Made by a program: the position numbers and the translations under genes. From contig JAALGZ010000024.1 of assembly GCA_015227615.1 (NCBI GenBank), positions 62,001 through 126,000 of the forward strand: a DNA stretch of 64,000 nucleotides. The letters are read 5' to 3'. The notes beneath the pieces are model-generated. The model saw only the letters and a program-made list of their open reading frames with translations, did no database searches and had not been told where the DNA came from. Source of the DNA: Labyrinthula sp. Ha (taxonomy: Eukaryota > Sar > Bigyra > Labyrinthulida > Labyrinthulaceae). Shown here piece by piece: positions 44,001-57,051 of the stretch; position 1 is the first letter of the stretch, and each line of letters begins with the position of its first letter.

Positions 44001-45403
44001 ACGTAATTCTATTGTCCATGTTATTTTATTAAAAGGCAACGAAGTGGGCCCAAATTAAGTTCCACTAACATCTGAACAGGGATTCAAGTATTCAAAATCT
44101 TCTATATGACTATGCAGATAATTTTTTATTTTAGAAAAAAGCAGATCCAGTACCCCTGATTTCTTATCCTACCTTAGAATATTTGATATCCCTTAACTTG
44201 GTCAGTAACTCATATCGGAGAACTGCCAGTAGATGTAAATTAGAATGACAAAGCTCTATAATATATGAACAAAGAATTCTTGTATTACTGATAATAGTTT
44301 TACTAAGTTTGGTAGATTGAGGCAAAAAGCTCTTTGAGCCGGGTACTCCGATCTTGATATATACCTTTGAGAATTTTCATGAGGAATAAAAAATAAAGCA
44401 GGAAACTGATTTTATTACGAAAAAGATAGTATCCCCTGCTATAACATTCTCCTAACCCATAGGAAAACTTAATATAAAGAAAGTGACCTAATAATTTCCT
44501 TGAAAACTTTTTGCGGAAAACAATTATACAGTAGGTATATCAATTTCTTGAACGAATGACATGTGTTTAGTTCAATTGGTGAAAGTTTTCTTGTATTAAT
44601 AATTTATTGTTAACTAGTTGGCTTAAGGTGAAACAAACATCTGAACTATATATACAGAGACTTTGTAACTGGTAAACATATAGTTGCAGTCGAGTATTAA
44701 CTGAGGGTATTTTCCTTTCCAAAAGTAAAATCAGATATATATGTTCATACCTTATTTCTGCTTCTGATTATCCTGAAGCATTGTTTAAAGTACAAAATTA
44801 TGTTTATCATAAGTGGAATAACTATGAGGCAGATATGAAATTATCATTCTTTGTTTCTGGACGTAAATTAGGAAAATAATAAAGTTGCAACAGTGGTAAT
44901 AACGAAAACAAAAGACACAACCATTTTCCCCGTCTTTATATGAGTTTTCTACATTCAAGTCAACAACTTCCATTTATGGCCTTGTTATTAACATAATTTA
45001 ATTAGATATAATTAAAGAAAAGCAACATTTCACACTTTGTGTTTTCATATTTTGATCATTCTTAGAATATAACTATCCCAGAATTTTAATTTTTTAACCC
45101 TGTTTAGGGCTAGGTGGTTTTTCCTCAAAATGTTTTGCAGATTTAAATGCTTAAGTTGTTGACAAGCTGCGAGGTACAAATGACTCTAGGCAGTTCCAGT
45201 TAAAACTTGGGCGCAAGAAGCGTAGATTAACAACTCCAACGTTAGTAAAGGTCTAATAGTTGCAATGTCCAAACTTGAGGTACGACTCAAAATATAAAAC
45301 AGCAAGCACATTCTTATCAAGCCAGAAAGTCGTTCTAAGATGCCTGATTTTCAAGTACAATGTTAGGCTCTAGTCGATTGAGACAAATTCTTACAGAATA
45401 AAT
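41074..45403. other. 4.3-kb intergenic region
   Basis: No gene is supportable; the few frames (for example 41765-41950 and 42053-42274) are short and featureless. Around 42870-43010 there are TTGATAAATTATCAATTATT and related blocks that look like a diverged relative of the repeat at 47897 and 50691. Confidence 0.5.
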
Positions 45404-47548
45404 TTAAGGATACCCCCCATTAAAACTCTCAATGGGGAAGTTAACTTTCCTCAATCTAACAAGTCCATTATTATACCCGGAACATATATACTGGCTGAGG
45501 GAGTTTCTTGAACCGACTGGAAGAGGTCTGCTCCATGATAATGAAGTAACCTTCAACCTAATATCTGTTATATAAGTTCGCACTTTTGATTGCCTCGGTT
45601 CAAAGTCTCCAAAATCAGTGTTCATTTGCATCTTTTCTTCCGCATCCTCTACCTTTATAATAGCATCTGACACCAACAAGCTAACATTCTTATATTTATT
45701 AATCGCATCATCTTTATCAGTACTACCTGGAACATCCTCAAATGGCAAAGCTTCGACCTTACCAGATGAGTTGTTCACATTGGCATCAAATGGCGCCGCA
45801 ATTGTACTGAATAGGGCAAAGTTGAAGAACCTACCAGCTCGATTCTTGCCTAAACCAGCAAGTTTGTCTCTGGAGGTGCCAGGCTCAAGCAGCAAAGGCT
45901 CACCACTCTCATTGTACTCATTTGTCTTTTCCCAGTTCACACACTCTTCCCCACTCCAAAGCAACACTTTGCCCATATTCGTCCCCGTCAGAAAAGTTGT
46001 TGGTCTAATGTAAGGATTACTCTCGCTTGCACTAAATCCACTGTCCAGTCTTCCATTTACATTTATTGAAAAGTTCTTACTATTGCCAGTAGCTATATCC
46101 ACAACCCACACAACTCCATTCTCATCTGTTAAGACCAAGTAGTCACCTTGGGTCCATATGATCGACGTTAATCTCTGAGGTGAACTCAACCAAAGGGTTT
46201 GCGGCTGCTCCCTAGTATCTAAATCGTAGATTCGAACACATTCGTCCATATAGACAGCTGCGATAAAACTTGGATCAGAAGGACAAGCGCTAAAGTCAAT
46301 TAAGCCAGTTCTACCTTGTAAATCAATAATCCCAAGTTCTCTAAAAACTAAAGTGTCAGAGGTTACTTGATGTCTTCTACACACAACCTGTTCCTTCAGT
46401 GCAATCTTCCTTGTTGAAAACTTGGCTATTGACCCATCACCCAAGCCTACAACTAAGTACTTTCCCGAAACTTTCACTTTTGTAATCATACTCTGAAACT
46501 GCTTGCTAAAAATCTCCAATGGTTCCGCATTGAGAACTTCTGGTTCTCTCACAGCACTAACATCAGGAAATTGATACACCGCTAAAACTCCTGAAGTGAA
46601 TCCCACAGCAACTAAATTAAGCGCCATCCAGGCAAAGGATACAACTGCAGCATCGTGTTTAAGTCGAAGAATAACCTTACATGAAACATCATAGATATCA
46701 GCTTTCCAGATCGATAGCAAAGAAAACGATTTATCTTCTTCTTCGTTCTGGTATATATCAGGCTCCACATCTTTTCCTGAATTTGGAATAATTCTTCTAT
46801 TTTGTTTATTTCTCAAATCACCAAAAGCATGATGAGCATGTTTATATTCTGTTGTTGCTACTGCCAAATATGTTTCTTGCAACTCAAAAGGGTAAAACTG
46901 AATATCCGTGACTCCTTTTCCACAATGAAGAAGAAACTCGCTTCCAAATCTAGCACTTTCAAACTGGTTGATCTCTGTAACATTATCTAATGCTTCATTT
47001 TCACTTCCTTCTTTAGAAATCCAAAGATTGCTTACATTAATAGTAGTTCCTTTACTTTGATCCACAACCTCCGCAGCCAGCTGTGACGTTGGAACAGGGG
47101 CAGTTTGTTCTGGAATGATGCTTCGCATATACCTATAGTACTTACCTTGACTATATATTTTGTTTCGAGCCGGACGATTATATTTCTTCTTCCTTGTTGG
47201 GGATTTTGTCAGCGTTGGAGTCTCAATCTGCGGTGGTTCAACTGCATGCGCAGTTTTTCTGTATCCAGTATACTTTTCGAAAGAAAACGGTGAATGATGT
47301 TCATCCATATTGTTTTCATCTACCTCTGACATATCTGAAACTGTTTCTTCCCCATCCACATCTCCCTCCTTCGGACTTGAAGCCTCTACTGACGGTTTCG
47401 ACACGTTTGGCACATCTGGTAAGATATCCTCCTTAGTGGACTTGTTTTCTGATAAATTTGATGAGAATTTTTTCCATTCTTTTGTTATTTCCTCTTGATT
47501 ATTTTTTTCAGATTCGTTGTCATTTTCTTTTCTTCCTCTAGTTCTCAT
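45404..47548 (-). CDS. WD40 protein, probable TFIIIC subunit (GTF3C2/Tfc6-like)
   Basis: A 714-residue single-exon protein. Residues 1-110 are acidic and polar (low complexity); about 110-150 is a basic segment (TKSPTRKKKYNRPARNK). From about 200 to the end there are WD40-type blades, for example VVSFAWMALNLVAVGFTSGV, KYLVVGLGDGSIAKF, AAVYMDECVRIYDLDTRE and YICSGYNNGLVRLRKV. The layout, a disordered and basic N-terminus before one irregular propeller ending in SGxxxGLVR, is that of the TFIIIC WD subunit that helps load TFIIIB at tRNA and 5S genes. Repeat divergence makes the exact family uncertain; another nuclear WD40 protein is possible. No intron is needed. Confidence 0.6.
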   Translation of the reverse strand: MRTRGRKENDNESEKNNQEEITKEWKKFSSNLSENKSTKEDILPDVPNVSKPSVEASSPKEGDVDGEETVSDMSEVDENNMDEHHSPFSFEKYTGYRKTAHAVEPPQIETPTLTKSPTRKKKYNRPARNKIYSQGKYYRYMRSIIPEQTAPVPTSQLAAEVVDQSKGTTINVSNLWISKEGSENEALDNVTEINQFESARFGSEFLLHCGKGVTDIQFYPFELQETYLAVATTEYKHAHHAFGDLRNKQNRRIIPNSGKDVEPDIYQNEEEDKSFSLLSIWKADIYDVSCKVILRLKHDAAVVSFAWMALNLVAVGFTSGVLAVYQFPDVSAVREPEVLNAEPLEIFSKQFQSMITKVKVSGKYLVVGLGDGSIAKFSTRKIALKEQVVCRRHQVTSDTLVFRELGIIDLQGRTGLIDFSACPSDPSFIAAVYMDECVRIYDLDTREQPQTLWLSSPQRLTSIIWTQGDYLVLTDENGVVWVVDIATGNSKNFSINVNGRLDSGFSASESNPYIRPTTFLTGTNMGKVLLWSGEECVNWEKTNEYNESGEPLLLEPGTSRDKLAGLGKNRAGRFFNFALFSTIAAPFDANVNNSSGKVEALPFEDVPGSTDKDDAINKYKNVSLLVSDAIIKVEDAEEKMQMNTDFGDFEPRQSKVRTYITDIRLKVTSLSWSRPLPVGSRNSLSQYICSGYNNGLVRLRKVNFPIESFNGGYP

Positions 47549-47896
47549 TATAACGGTTAAAATTTGATATTTTTCAAAAAGAAATGAAGATGAATTACTG
47601 TGGTTTTTGTATTTTTGCGATGTTAAATTTTGGGCAAATTGAAAATATTTCTATTATTTGAATTTGAATATTATATTATATATATAAGACCATTCATATA
47701 TGATGAAAGATAGAGAATTGAGAGTAAAAAGATAAAGACAAGAATACAAAGTTTAAAGATAATATGGGTATTAGGTTTTAGTTGTACTAGTCTTCCACCT
47801 CCTGGTCGATGCCTTGGTCTTAAATACTGTGAACAGTACTCCACTCACAAGGGAAGTAGAACATCCATTCAGCCAGTACTCGAGGCAACCATTAGG

Positions 47897-48078
47897 GATT
47901 GGATTTAGTTTATCGATAATTTATCAGCAAAAATTTGCCCATATTTTTCTTGTTGATTGATACAGATAATTCCCCAACTATTGTGGTTGTTTATTAAAAA
48001 TTAGAATAAAATCAGAATCATTTGATAAAGATCAAAATCCCATTTCTTTCATTCAGAATTAGAAACAAACAATTGTGA
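47897..48078 (-). repeat. Dispersed ~190-bp AT-rich repeat, copy 1
   Basis: Its reverse complement aligns along its whole length with 50691-50880. Shared blocks in order are TTGTTT.GTTTCT, a GATTTTGAT.CTT.TCAAATGA block, TTGGGGAAT.ATC, AAATAT.GG.AAA.TTTT and TGA.AAATTATC.A.AAA.AAATCC. It is non-coding, probably a non-autonomous transposon family. Confidence 0.65.
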
Positions 48079-50690
48079 AAAAATTATTAATAGTTTTTCC
48101 AAAATCATGTGCCTAGCAACTCTAATATATCTTTTAGTCAGTCTTACTCTTTCAAATATAAGAGCAGATCTAAGGGTCATGAGGTGGAAAAAAACAGCTG
48201 CTTGGTTTTGTTGTAACTAGCACCTCAGAACAGCTACTATTATAAGTTTCACTATTCTTGTGCATAGACATATACTTAGCTTTTTTAAGCACTAGGATAG
48301 TGCAAACTTTGCTTAAGATTCATCTACTGATATAACTTGTAGATGTGTTTAATCTTTTAAGTTATAAGTATCAGCTTAATGGTGATGTCATTTCCTAATG
48401 GGGCCTACACGGTGTTCGCCATTTTTCGATGACTTTATTCTAAGGTCTAAGACACTGTTTTGAGTTTTTAATCTTTCTTAATAATTATGCCAATTTTTCT
48501 AGGCTGCTTCAACCTAATACTAAGACGGAATCGAATAGAGGCCCTTGTATTCTTCAGAGGTCACCTGATTCTCCATCCACTTAGAATACCCCTGATATCA
48601 CAACTATACTTTACTTATCTTTCTCTATATTTCTACATTTTAAGCTCTTTGGCTTTATTTTTTTTAGAAACAGCTATCTTATATACACGTTTTCCTTGTC
48701 ATACTTTCGAATGCCCAATTATCAAGTTAGTAACATAAAGTAAGCTTAGAATACAGATATTGAACCAGCTGTTTGCATCTTTCTAGACTTGCTTAGCTAC
48801 TAATTTTTGCAAAAGGGAATGGATTCAAGTTCTGTCATGGGTTGCAATAGCTCAAATGTAAAGATCAATTGAGAAAACTTGTTAATTTTAGTGCTAAACT
48901 ATACCTTAAGTGGGAAGGGGGTCTATTCTTGTCCTGGTAAATATTATTATCTCGCTCAAAGTTAGTACAACATCAAATTTCAAAAAACATGATGGTATCA
49001 AAGGTGATACGATGCAGATTCTTAGGATAATTATTAGCAAGTTGAATTTAACTCAGACATCCGATAGTAGACACCTTAATCTATCAAAGATTTCTAGAGA
49101 TTTGCTAATAGATGATCATTATCTGGACGATGAATTAGAGAAAGGAATAGTATACACCGAGAAGGTATGGGATTTAGCTACATACATTCTACTATGCTGT
49201 GGGTTTACAATCTCAAATTCTTTACTCTTTTTGATTTAGCTCTCACGCCAACCATCTTAGGGCTGCCTAACCTCAAGCAAAATGGACCTTTTTAAATATG
49301 GTGTCAATATCTTTTCCTATACAACTTTTTATTCCAAAGCCCTTATTGTTTTTACTTTAGCTCAGTTTAATTTAAGCTTTTTCAAGTACAAGAAAATAAA
49401 AGTGTTCCCTTTATCTACTTGTTCATCCATATATTTCCTAATAATGGATCAAATGTAATGTGTTAAGAATATTTTTTCAATCTAGAACTTTTATGCACTT
49501 TGGCAAAAATATTTCTATAGTACATTAGAACCACATTTATTTATAGAAGCTGCCACAAGGTCATCTGACGTAAATAATTAAATACCAGAATCCAGGAAGT
49601 TGCAATATAATGTATTTTTTGCTTAGCATTCTTGCAGATCACTTTCTTGGAAGTTAAAACAGATGGCTTTTTGAACAGTACAGGTTTCCAACAATTTCCC
49701 TCCACCCACTCTTTAAAGGTGATTGCAGAAATCTAAGTGGATAGATACTATGGAAAATGAGCTATGGTTGATTAGAGTTCCAATACTTTCTACAGATATT
49801 TCAAGATTGTTCACAAGGAATTTCAAATTATCTGTGAATATGAGGTAATTTACATAAGTATTTCATATGAACTTTAAATTTGTACTTGCTTCAAGTATAT
49901 CCTAGAGACTCAGTGTGTTTTTTTTGCTTGTCACTAATTCAAGTTAGTATATAATTCAGAATACTATAAATTAAACACAAAGAGAACATCTTCCATTCTT
50001 TCATCGGGGTCAAGGAATAATTTAAGATTTAAACTGTTAGTCCCTGTTCAAGGTGCGTTGTCTCTCTTTCTTAAGTATAATAAGTACTCCAAATAAATCT
50101 TCATTTCAACCAAATTTTCTTCTTAAGGCTTATAAGTGTCAACTTTTGTGATGATACTTCCAGTTACAGGTTATCACTCTTAAGGTAAGTGAAGTCATGT
50201 TGGGGTTTCTGTTTTCATTAATTTGAGGACAAACAACTTATTCTTCTGCGTTTGCTTTTTAAACCAGATATAAATTCCTTAATCTAGGGACGCAAATTTC
50301 TTCCTGATTCCTATTTTTGATAGGTGCTCGAATTTCAGGAAACTATTGGTTTCAGTTTACTTACATTATACTAAAGGCGGTAATGATGAAGTTTCTCGAT
50401 ACCTGTCCTGAAAAAAAAATAGGCATTGCGTTTGATTTCTTGTCTAGATTTATAAACTGTTGCTCTTCAAATGACACTTCTACTATTGCTATCTTATCTA
50501 CAGTATATTATTCTTTATAGCCACATTATTTTTAGCCCCATAACTTGTCGCTGAAATCGAGACGTAATCTTGCAGCTCCCTAAGATAGAAGTTCTTATGC
50601 TATTATAGCTACTCACACATATAATATGTCAGGAGGTATGTTGTAATGTTTAGGCATCGGATTTGATTTAAATTAGAAATAATTATTTCA

Positions 50691-50880
50691 TTATTGTTTT
50701 GTTTCTGATTATCAATATAAGAATTCCGATTTTGATTCTTGTCAAATGACCCTAATAATTTTCTGGTTATAAATTGATTAGCAATAATCCATCAAAATGA
50801 TTGGGGAATCATCAGAATGACTCAAAAAGGAAAATATAGGTAAAATTTTTATTGACAAATTATCAACAAATCAAATCCCG
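50691..50880 (+). repeat. Dispersed ~190-bp AT-rich repeat, copy 2
   Basis: A counterpart in opposite orientation to 47897-48078, moderately diverged. It ends in CAAATCAAATCCCGCCCC. No coding content. The element boundary is set only by where similarity fades. Confidence 0.65.
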
Positions 50881-51733
50881 CCCCTAGTTATATACATCGT
50901 AAGCCAGGAGTTATGCTATAATGTTAGTGCAAAGATCAAAATTCGCGGATAAGACAACACTGTAAGTGTAAATTATAGCTTTGCTTGCTCATTGAAACCA
51001 TGTATGAAAATGAGAGCTTATATAACTATTTTTTTTTTCTGGTTAACTGCTAGAAAGGCAAATAAAAAGAATCCTTACCTTGAGTCTAAAAAAATAGCTG
51101 TTCGTAAATCCCCCAGAATCAGCATCCTAAAAGTGGGAACTACTTAAGAAAAGCTAAGCTCTTTTACTAGTTCATTCGTTCTAAGCAAAATATCAGTAGG
51201 CGAGTAATAGCTTAATTTGGCACCTGGTAACAAAACCCTGCGACAAAGAGCGTTCCGGAACGTGAAGCCTCATTTTTTTAACTTAAATAAGAAAATAATT
51301 AAAACTCATATTTAACTCTCATAGTCACGTGTGACTGTCTTTTTATTCTCCAACTTTCTTTCGTTAAAAATGCCTTTAGACAGTGATAGTACAACAAGTT
51401 GGTATTCATATTGAACTAAACCACTGCACTCGTGTTAAAGCGAGAAATAAAACAAAACTGCGCATTCAAAACTAAATTATTATGGCTTTTGAAAGTACTT
51501 CAACCTTTACGAACCTGAATATTGCAGAAACAAAGAGCAGCTAAAATATGAAAGTAGGAGGCAACTAACGTTGACACAAAAATAGTGATCCCTCTCTTAG
51601 CTGCCACGAAGAGCTAGGAAATGATGAAACAGGAAATGCATTGGCTTGTAGTGTCTCCTACACTGTGACATCCTTCTTTCATTCCCATATACCAGATTAA
51701 ATAAAACCGCGTAAAAGAGCAACACTTAATCTC

Positions 51734-52390
51734 TTAAACCCGAACATCCTTTGAAGGAAGCGGCGGGAATGGAAGTTCGTCACCAGGTGTGTACGTTCTT
51801 TCTGTCTTACTTCCACTCAACGTCATAGTTCTAACAACTCCACCTGAAGATCCATCTCTCATTATTGCGTGTGAAATAGCAGTTCGGACAAAAGATATCG
51901 CTTCCTCTTCGGTCATATTCTCTTTGTAATTCGCATCACAGTATCCAAAAATGTATGTGCTTCCACTTCCTCCGATTGCGTAATTCTGTTCAACACATGC
52001 ACCTCCAAGGGGAAGAGAAAAAACTTGCCCTCCTCTTAATTCATCATATCCCGCAACGATGATGCCTGCTTGAAGTTGATCCTTGTATTCGTATAGAAAG
52101 CTCTGCATGATTTTAGCAGCGGTTTTCACAGTGGATGGTTTACCTAGTTCTATTTCATGCTGAAGAAGTTGCTCTTTAACTATTCCTGCAATAACCTGGG
52201 TATCTGAAGCTGAACCAGATCGGCAGCAGTAAACGGATTTTGTGAGAGGGGTTATTTTGTCTGCTGTCCTGTCAACAACGTAACTTCCACCTGAAGTTCT
52301 GGAATCTGCTCCTAGAATAACCCCATCTTTGTATCGAACTGCCATGATTGTTGTTCCAAGTGAAACATCGCCTTTTCGAGGTACTTCCAT
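51734..52390 (-). CDS. PSMB6: 20S proteasome beta1 subunit (PSMB6/Pre3)
   Basis: The caspase-like catalytic subunit of the 20S core. A short propeptide MEVPRKGDVSLG ends at Gly12; Thr13 in GTTIMAV becomes the N-terminal nucleophile after self-cleavage. The family blocks GADSRTSGGSYVVDR, YCCRSGSASDTQ, LQAGIIVAGYD, YAIGGSGSTYIFGYCDA and RDGSSGGVVR are all present, and CCRSGSA with GGSGSTYI is specific for beta1. Asp29 in GADSR and Lys45 in DRTADKI fill the conserved catalytic roles. It is 218 residues in one exon. It stands alone, with kilobases of empty DNA on both sides, and I see no GGCC palindrome upstream. Confidence 0.95.
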   Translation of the reverse strand: MEVPRKGDVSLGTTIMAVRYKDGVILGADSRTSGGSYVVDRTADKITPLTKSVYCCRSGSASDTQVIAGIVKEQLLQHEIELGKPSTVKTAAKIMQSFLYEYKDQLQAGIIVAGYDELRGGQVFSLPLGGACVEQNYAIGGSGSTYIFGYCDANYKENMTEEEAISFVRTAISHAIMRDGSSGGVVRTMTLSGSKTERTYTPGDELPFPPLPSKDVRV

Positions 52391-55300
52391 CGTTGTTTTC
52401 TCTTTATCTTTGAATTGATATTTTGTTCTTCGACTTGTAACTATGATTCGTCCTGACTATATTTTGGGCAATTTCCCTGTTGACGACATCGCATTAGAGC
52501 TGCATTTATCTTAGACTTCAGCAATCCTAGGGATCTTGGGGCGTTCAATGGAGTAATGCACCACGCAGGAAAACAGATTCTGTGATAAAAATCCCTGTAC
52601 AACCGAGGTCTTTCAAGGTGGAATAGGATATATTCCAAAGTAAAACTAAGCTATAGTCTAGATGTTTTTACCATGATAGATTTGTTAAGGCAACAGTAAT
52701 TATAAGAGCTCCATCTTAAGGTTCATAACGGGAGAACAATTTCCCGGGCTAGTAATATTAAAGTCTTTAGTTTATTTGGTGGCCGTAAGAATAAGGAGTT
52801 TTGAGCAGGCACCTAGAAAAAAATCCATACATAAGAGCTTAGTCCAGCTACTGTCTTGGCAGTTGATAATGGAAGCTTGTTTATTAAGCACATAGGTTCC
52901 TGAAAATAAAGTACTTTATTGAACAACATAAAAGAACTTTCAGGGAAGCATAAGTTTCTTTTTTTTAACTAAATAATGTTCCAAATTGGCTGGGCAATAA
53001 CTAGGACTATTACAACCTTAGTAACCGGGGCGACCTTGTTGGAACTATGTATATCTGAAAAGCTCTCCCTAGGTAAGATGTTGAAATCATCAAACAGCCT
53101 TAAAGTAACACATTTTACCATTTCAACGACATTTTAGAAAGAAAATTCATAAGCCATTTAGTATCTTGGCTGAGTAAGTATTTACTTTTTAAGATCCTAT
53201 ATAATTAAGAGTTATTCACCAGTTTGACACGTTAACTACATGATATTTAGTTAGAGCTCAATCATTAAACATAGGATCTATTTTCTGTCAATATGAACTC
53301 ATACATAATGGTGTAATAAGCTTATGTAGAATCAATCCTTTGCAACTTTTAAATTGCTGCCTACAAAGGAAGATACGGTTTGTTCCAAAGACTGTATATT
53401 TTTTCCTTAGGACTTATGATATCTTCTATTGCAGAAATGACCTAGTCTAAGGTCATAGAGTTACCTTTGAAGAAGACGAGCTGAATTAGCCTATAATGGC
53501 TATGTCGTGATAAATTAACGATCAGACTGTGAAAAAGTACAGAGAAATTGCTTTGTGACTAAGTTAAGCAAAACAAAGACTTGAATTTGAATACTTTTTT
53601 GTCAAACTAGGATTTCAATGATAGCTAGTATCTATCAGTCAAATATTTTGAAATAGTTTGCTTCGTAGTTGCTGTTGTAAAGTTTTTGGGGTTGGAGGTC
53701 GATTTTAGGTCCACCAAAAACATACGGCTCATAGCCCCAATACATTATAAAGCAACAGAGGTAAGATCTATACAAGGCAGGGATAAGCTCAGAACCCTAA
53801 ATCCGGATATTTACCATGACGTATACACTGGGAAAGTGTCATAAAGTTAAATGAATGAAATATCTCCAGTGCATGGATTACAGGTCAGCAAGCTAAGTAA
53901 TGGATAAAATTGAAACTATTTAACTAGTGAGTTATCATGTTAAATTAAAAACATACGATCTTCTTGCACTAAACATATTGTCAGGTTTGATATGATAGAA
54001 GATAATAGAATAATAGTTTAGACAGGAAATCATGGCGTATTTGATTCTTACACGGATTATGGAGCATGTTAGGAAACATCTAACCCGTAACATTTAATGG
54101 ATAATAAACATCAAGTTGACATTAATATTCATGAATAAAACTCAAAACTTTGCAATTCAACCTCATGAACTAATCTATCTCATTTCCAAAATGGCAATTA
54201 GGAGATTGCTTATATATTTTTCTTGAATGGGTGGCTTCTACTAAGAGCTAGAATTATTCCCTTTGCCGATCGCCGCAATATTAACTTGAACTCATGAAAC
54301 TATGTCAGGTTTTTATCTTTAAGCGAAAACAGAACATTAAAAATAATCAACAGGTAAAGAGGGGCAAGAACAAATGTTCATCCCTTGAACATCTCCTAGC
54401 CAGTCTCATTTATAGTGAATAATATTGCCAGGCACCAAACCATTAGGGATCAAGGGGGCCGTATTCCTGCAGAAACCCGGACTATATCTTTTACTTAAAT
54501 CAAAGTAATATTCTGGAACAGTCAACAACATAATGTATTAAGAAATGAAGACCCATAGTTTATTAGAATAAAAATACTTAACCTTCACGAATCAAAGCAT
54601 GTGGTTGGCATCCCCCCCTGATTCAGCAAAATGAAGATTTCCTGAGAAACTAATCGTTGTTAGAAATTTTCTACCAGCTTCAGGCTTATCCCCCATATGT
54701 TGATACTTTGCTCTTCCAAGCCGACAGCTGCTCCTGTACTTAATAGAGACATTTTGTAATATAAATTGTAGGACAGACTTCCAATACAAGGTCTTCTAGT
54801 TATAGATGAAGTTGAGGTTAGTTTTTGTCCATAACTCTGTTAATATACCACGTATTTCTCCATCAGTTAAGTATGTTTTCACTTTTTACAGGTACTAAAT
54901 GTGATTATCAGTTTTTTCTTGAGATTTATTACGATTATGACATCCGTCAAGATCACCATGCTAAAAGGTCTTACCGTTCGTATGTTCTTTAAAAGCAGTA
55001 TGGCCTATCCTTGATTAAAAATGGTGTATGGCCTGTATGAGTCCACCAGACAGTATTTAACTTTTAATATCCATGTATCAAAAAAGCAAAAATTCTTAAA
55101 AGGCCCCTTACATTAGCTTAAGAAAAATTGTACTTTGGGTTAGGCATGATGTCGTCATCTTGTATCACGTTTTGTTTTCTATACTCATGTAAATTATGGT
55201 TTAGTGTAAACTTATATGATAGCTAATGCTGAAGTGGTAAGTTCTGATAGTGCCATCGAATCTTATCGCAATGACTTATAGTATAGAGGAGCCTTTATGT

Positions 55301-57051
55301 TTCCGGGCGTAGGAACAGGAATCTGCAACTAGAAGAGAGAATGGTTCAGGCTTTTGACAATTAGCACCAAAATAGTACTGTTCCAATAACTATTGGCCTT
55401 ATTCTAAAGAACATTAGGAGAAAGCAAACAAGAAACAATAGGAAAAACAACACAGAAAAAAGTTCACAGTGAGATTGAGGCCATGGTATGCAAATATATT
55501 TCATCTAAGTGAAAACTGTATCAGTGAATACATTTTTAGAGAAAATGTAAGTAGTCCTAGGGGTTGGGCAATCGAGTCCTGATTTTAAAACGCTTCATCA
55601 TTTTACTATGGCACTCATTTTCTTCATTTGGTAACAATCTGTAACGTTGGGTTCACCTTACTTGATGTTGCATATGTGTAGAACGATGAAGAGACTATCC
55701 ACCAGAGCTGTTTAATTCTCTTTGACTAATAAGCAATTTCAAACTATAAATTAATGGAGTTTTAAAATGATTTCCAACTTATTCTTTCAAACGTAATCCT
55801 GGTAGTGTTTGCTTGTTCATTCTCTATCTACCAGAACCCTAAAAATGATTGAGGTATCAAGAATTGTCTCCATAGAATGGAAATGACGCCTAATTCTGAA
55901 ATAACAATAAGATTCAATTGCACACCCGATAAAATAATCAAATTTGCAAGTTTCTAAAATATTTTCAAGTCTAAGAGCTCACTAACTTACCAATAGTTAG
56001 AATAAAAATCTAATACGACATCAGTCTGAGTGTACATGTTAGAACTCAGTAACATATAGCTTCATATCAACTAGAATGGTCATATTATATAGAGCTAGGA
56101 AAAAACATATATATTCTCCGTAACTATATTTCGTCAAGCACTTTCTGAGGGGTAAAAATGTATTTTTTATTTTAGTACTGCGCACTTTGTCATCTCATCT
56201 GACGTTGAGCGGTAACTTCTTATCGCTCAACCCCAATCCGTAGTTTTCATTTAACTCTGGACAAGAAAATAGTCAATAGTAGGTACTCATCTGAAACAAA
56301 AAAAAATGTTAGATATCAACTTGAATAACTATTCACTTGGATATAATGTTTTCCTGTGGAACTTCGCCTTATTAGTTTTCCTGCGATAACCACTAACTAA
56401 CTAGATATTCACTTATGTGAAGCTTAAATATGTTATTTCTTCGATTTAAATCTTTGGGTCGGAACTACTTCAACTGGATTTTAGGGAGTTGATGCTTATC
56501 TTTTTAATAATGGCACTTATATGCAACATCATTTGTTGTAAGAACATAGCCTGCTGAGAACTTGATTTTTTGTTAAGACTTCAACATACAGTATTTGCCA
56601 CATGCTTGTATAAACTTTTAATAAAAATATCAAAACATGGAGGCATACTTTTTAAAAAGTATGTCTCTGCAGTTGGTAGTACTGTGCTCTGTTTAATCAA
56701 TGGGCCTTATGTTCCAATTTACCTTACCAATAGAGCAATAGTTATGCTTCTCTCTACATATGTTTATTGTAAACAACTTTGGATGGTTCAGTTTTTACCA
56801 ATAACTAACAGCGTTAATTGAAAGTTTACTTTTTTTGCCTTACCGAGAGAGAAATTAAAATCAAGCAAAACAGGAAGTCCTTTCAGACTAAGAATTGGCA
56901 ACCTGCTCAATGAAACTCGTTTGTTAACCTAATTGTGCTAAATGAAGAGAAACGTGTTTATGCTAGAGTTTGTTCAACCTTGTCAAAGCAGCAATCATTT
57001 CAGAATATTTAAAGCCTGCTGTTTAACTACATCAAACCTGAATACTAAAAC
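52391..57051. other. 4.7-kb intergenic region
   Basis: Remarkably free of open frames on both strands, and I recognise no repeat, RNA gene or coding remnant. Short frames at 52441-52638, 54592-54789 and 56570-56821 are featureless. Confidence 0.5.

Larger units (their letters stand above)
47549..51733. other. 4.2-kb intergenic region with two dispersed repeats
   Basis: Apart from the repeat copies at 47897 and 50691 I see no structure. Frames at 48487-48738, 48910-49239 and 50317-50520 are isolated, show no family features and are probably accidental. Confidence 0.5.
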
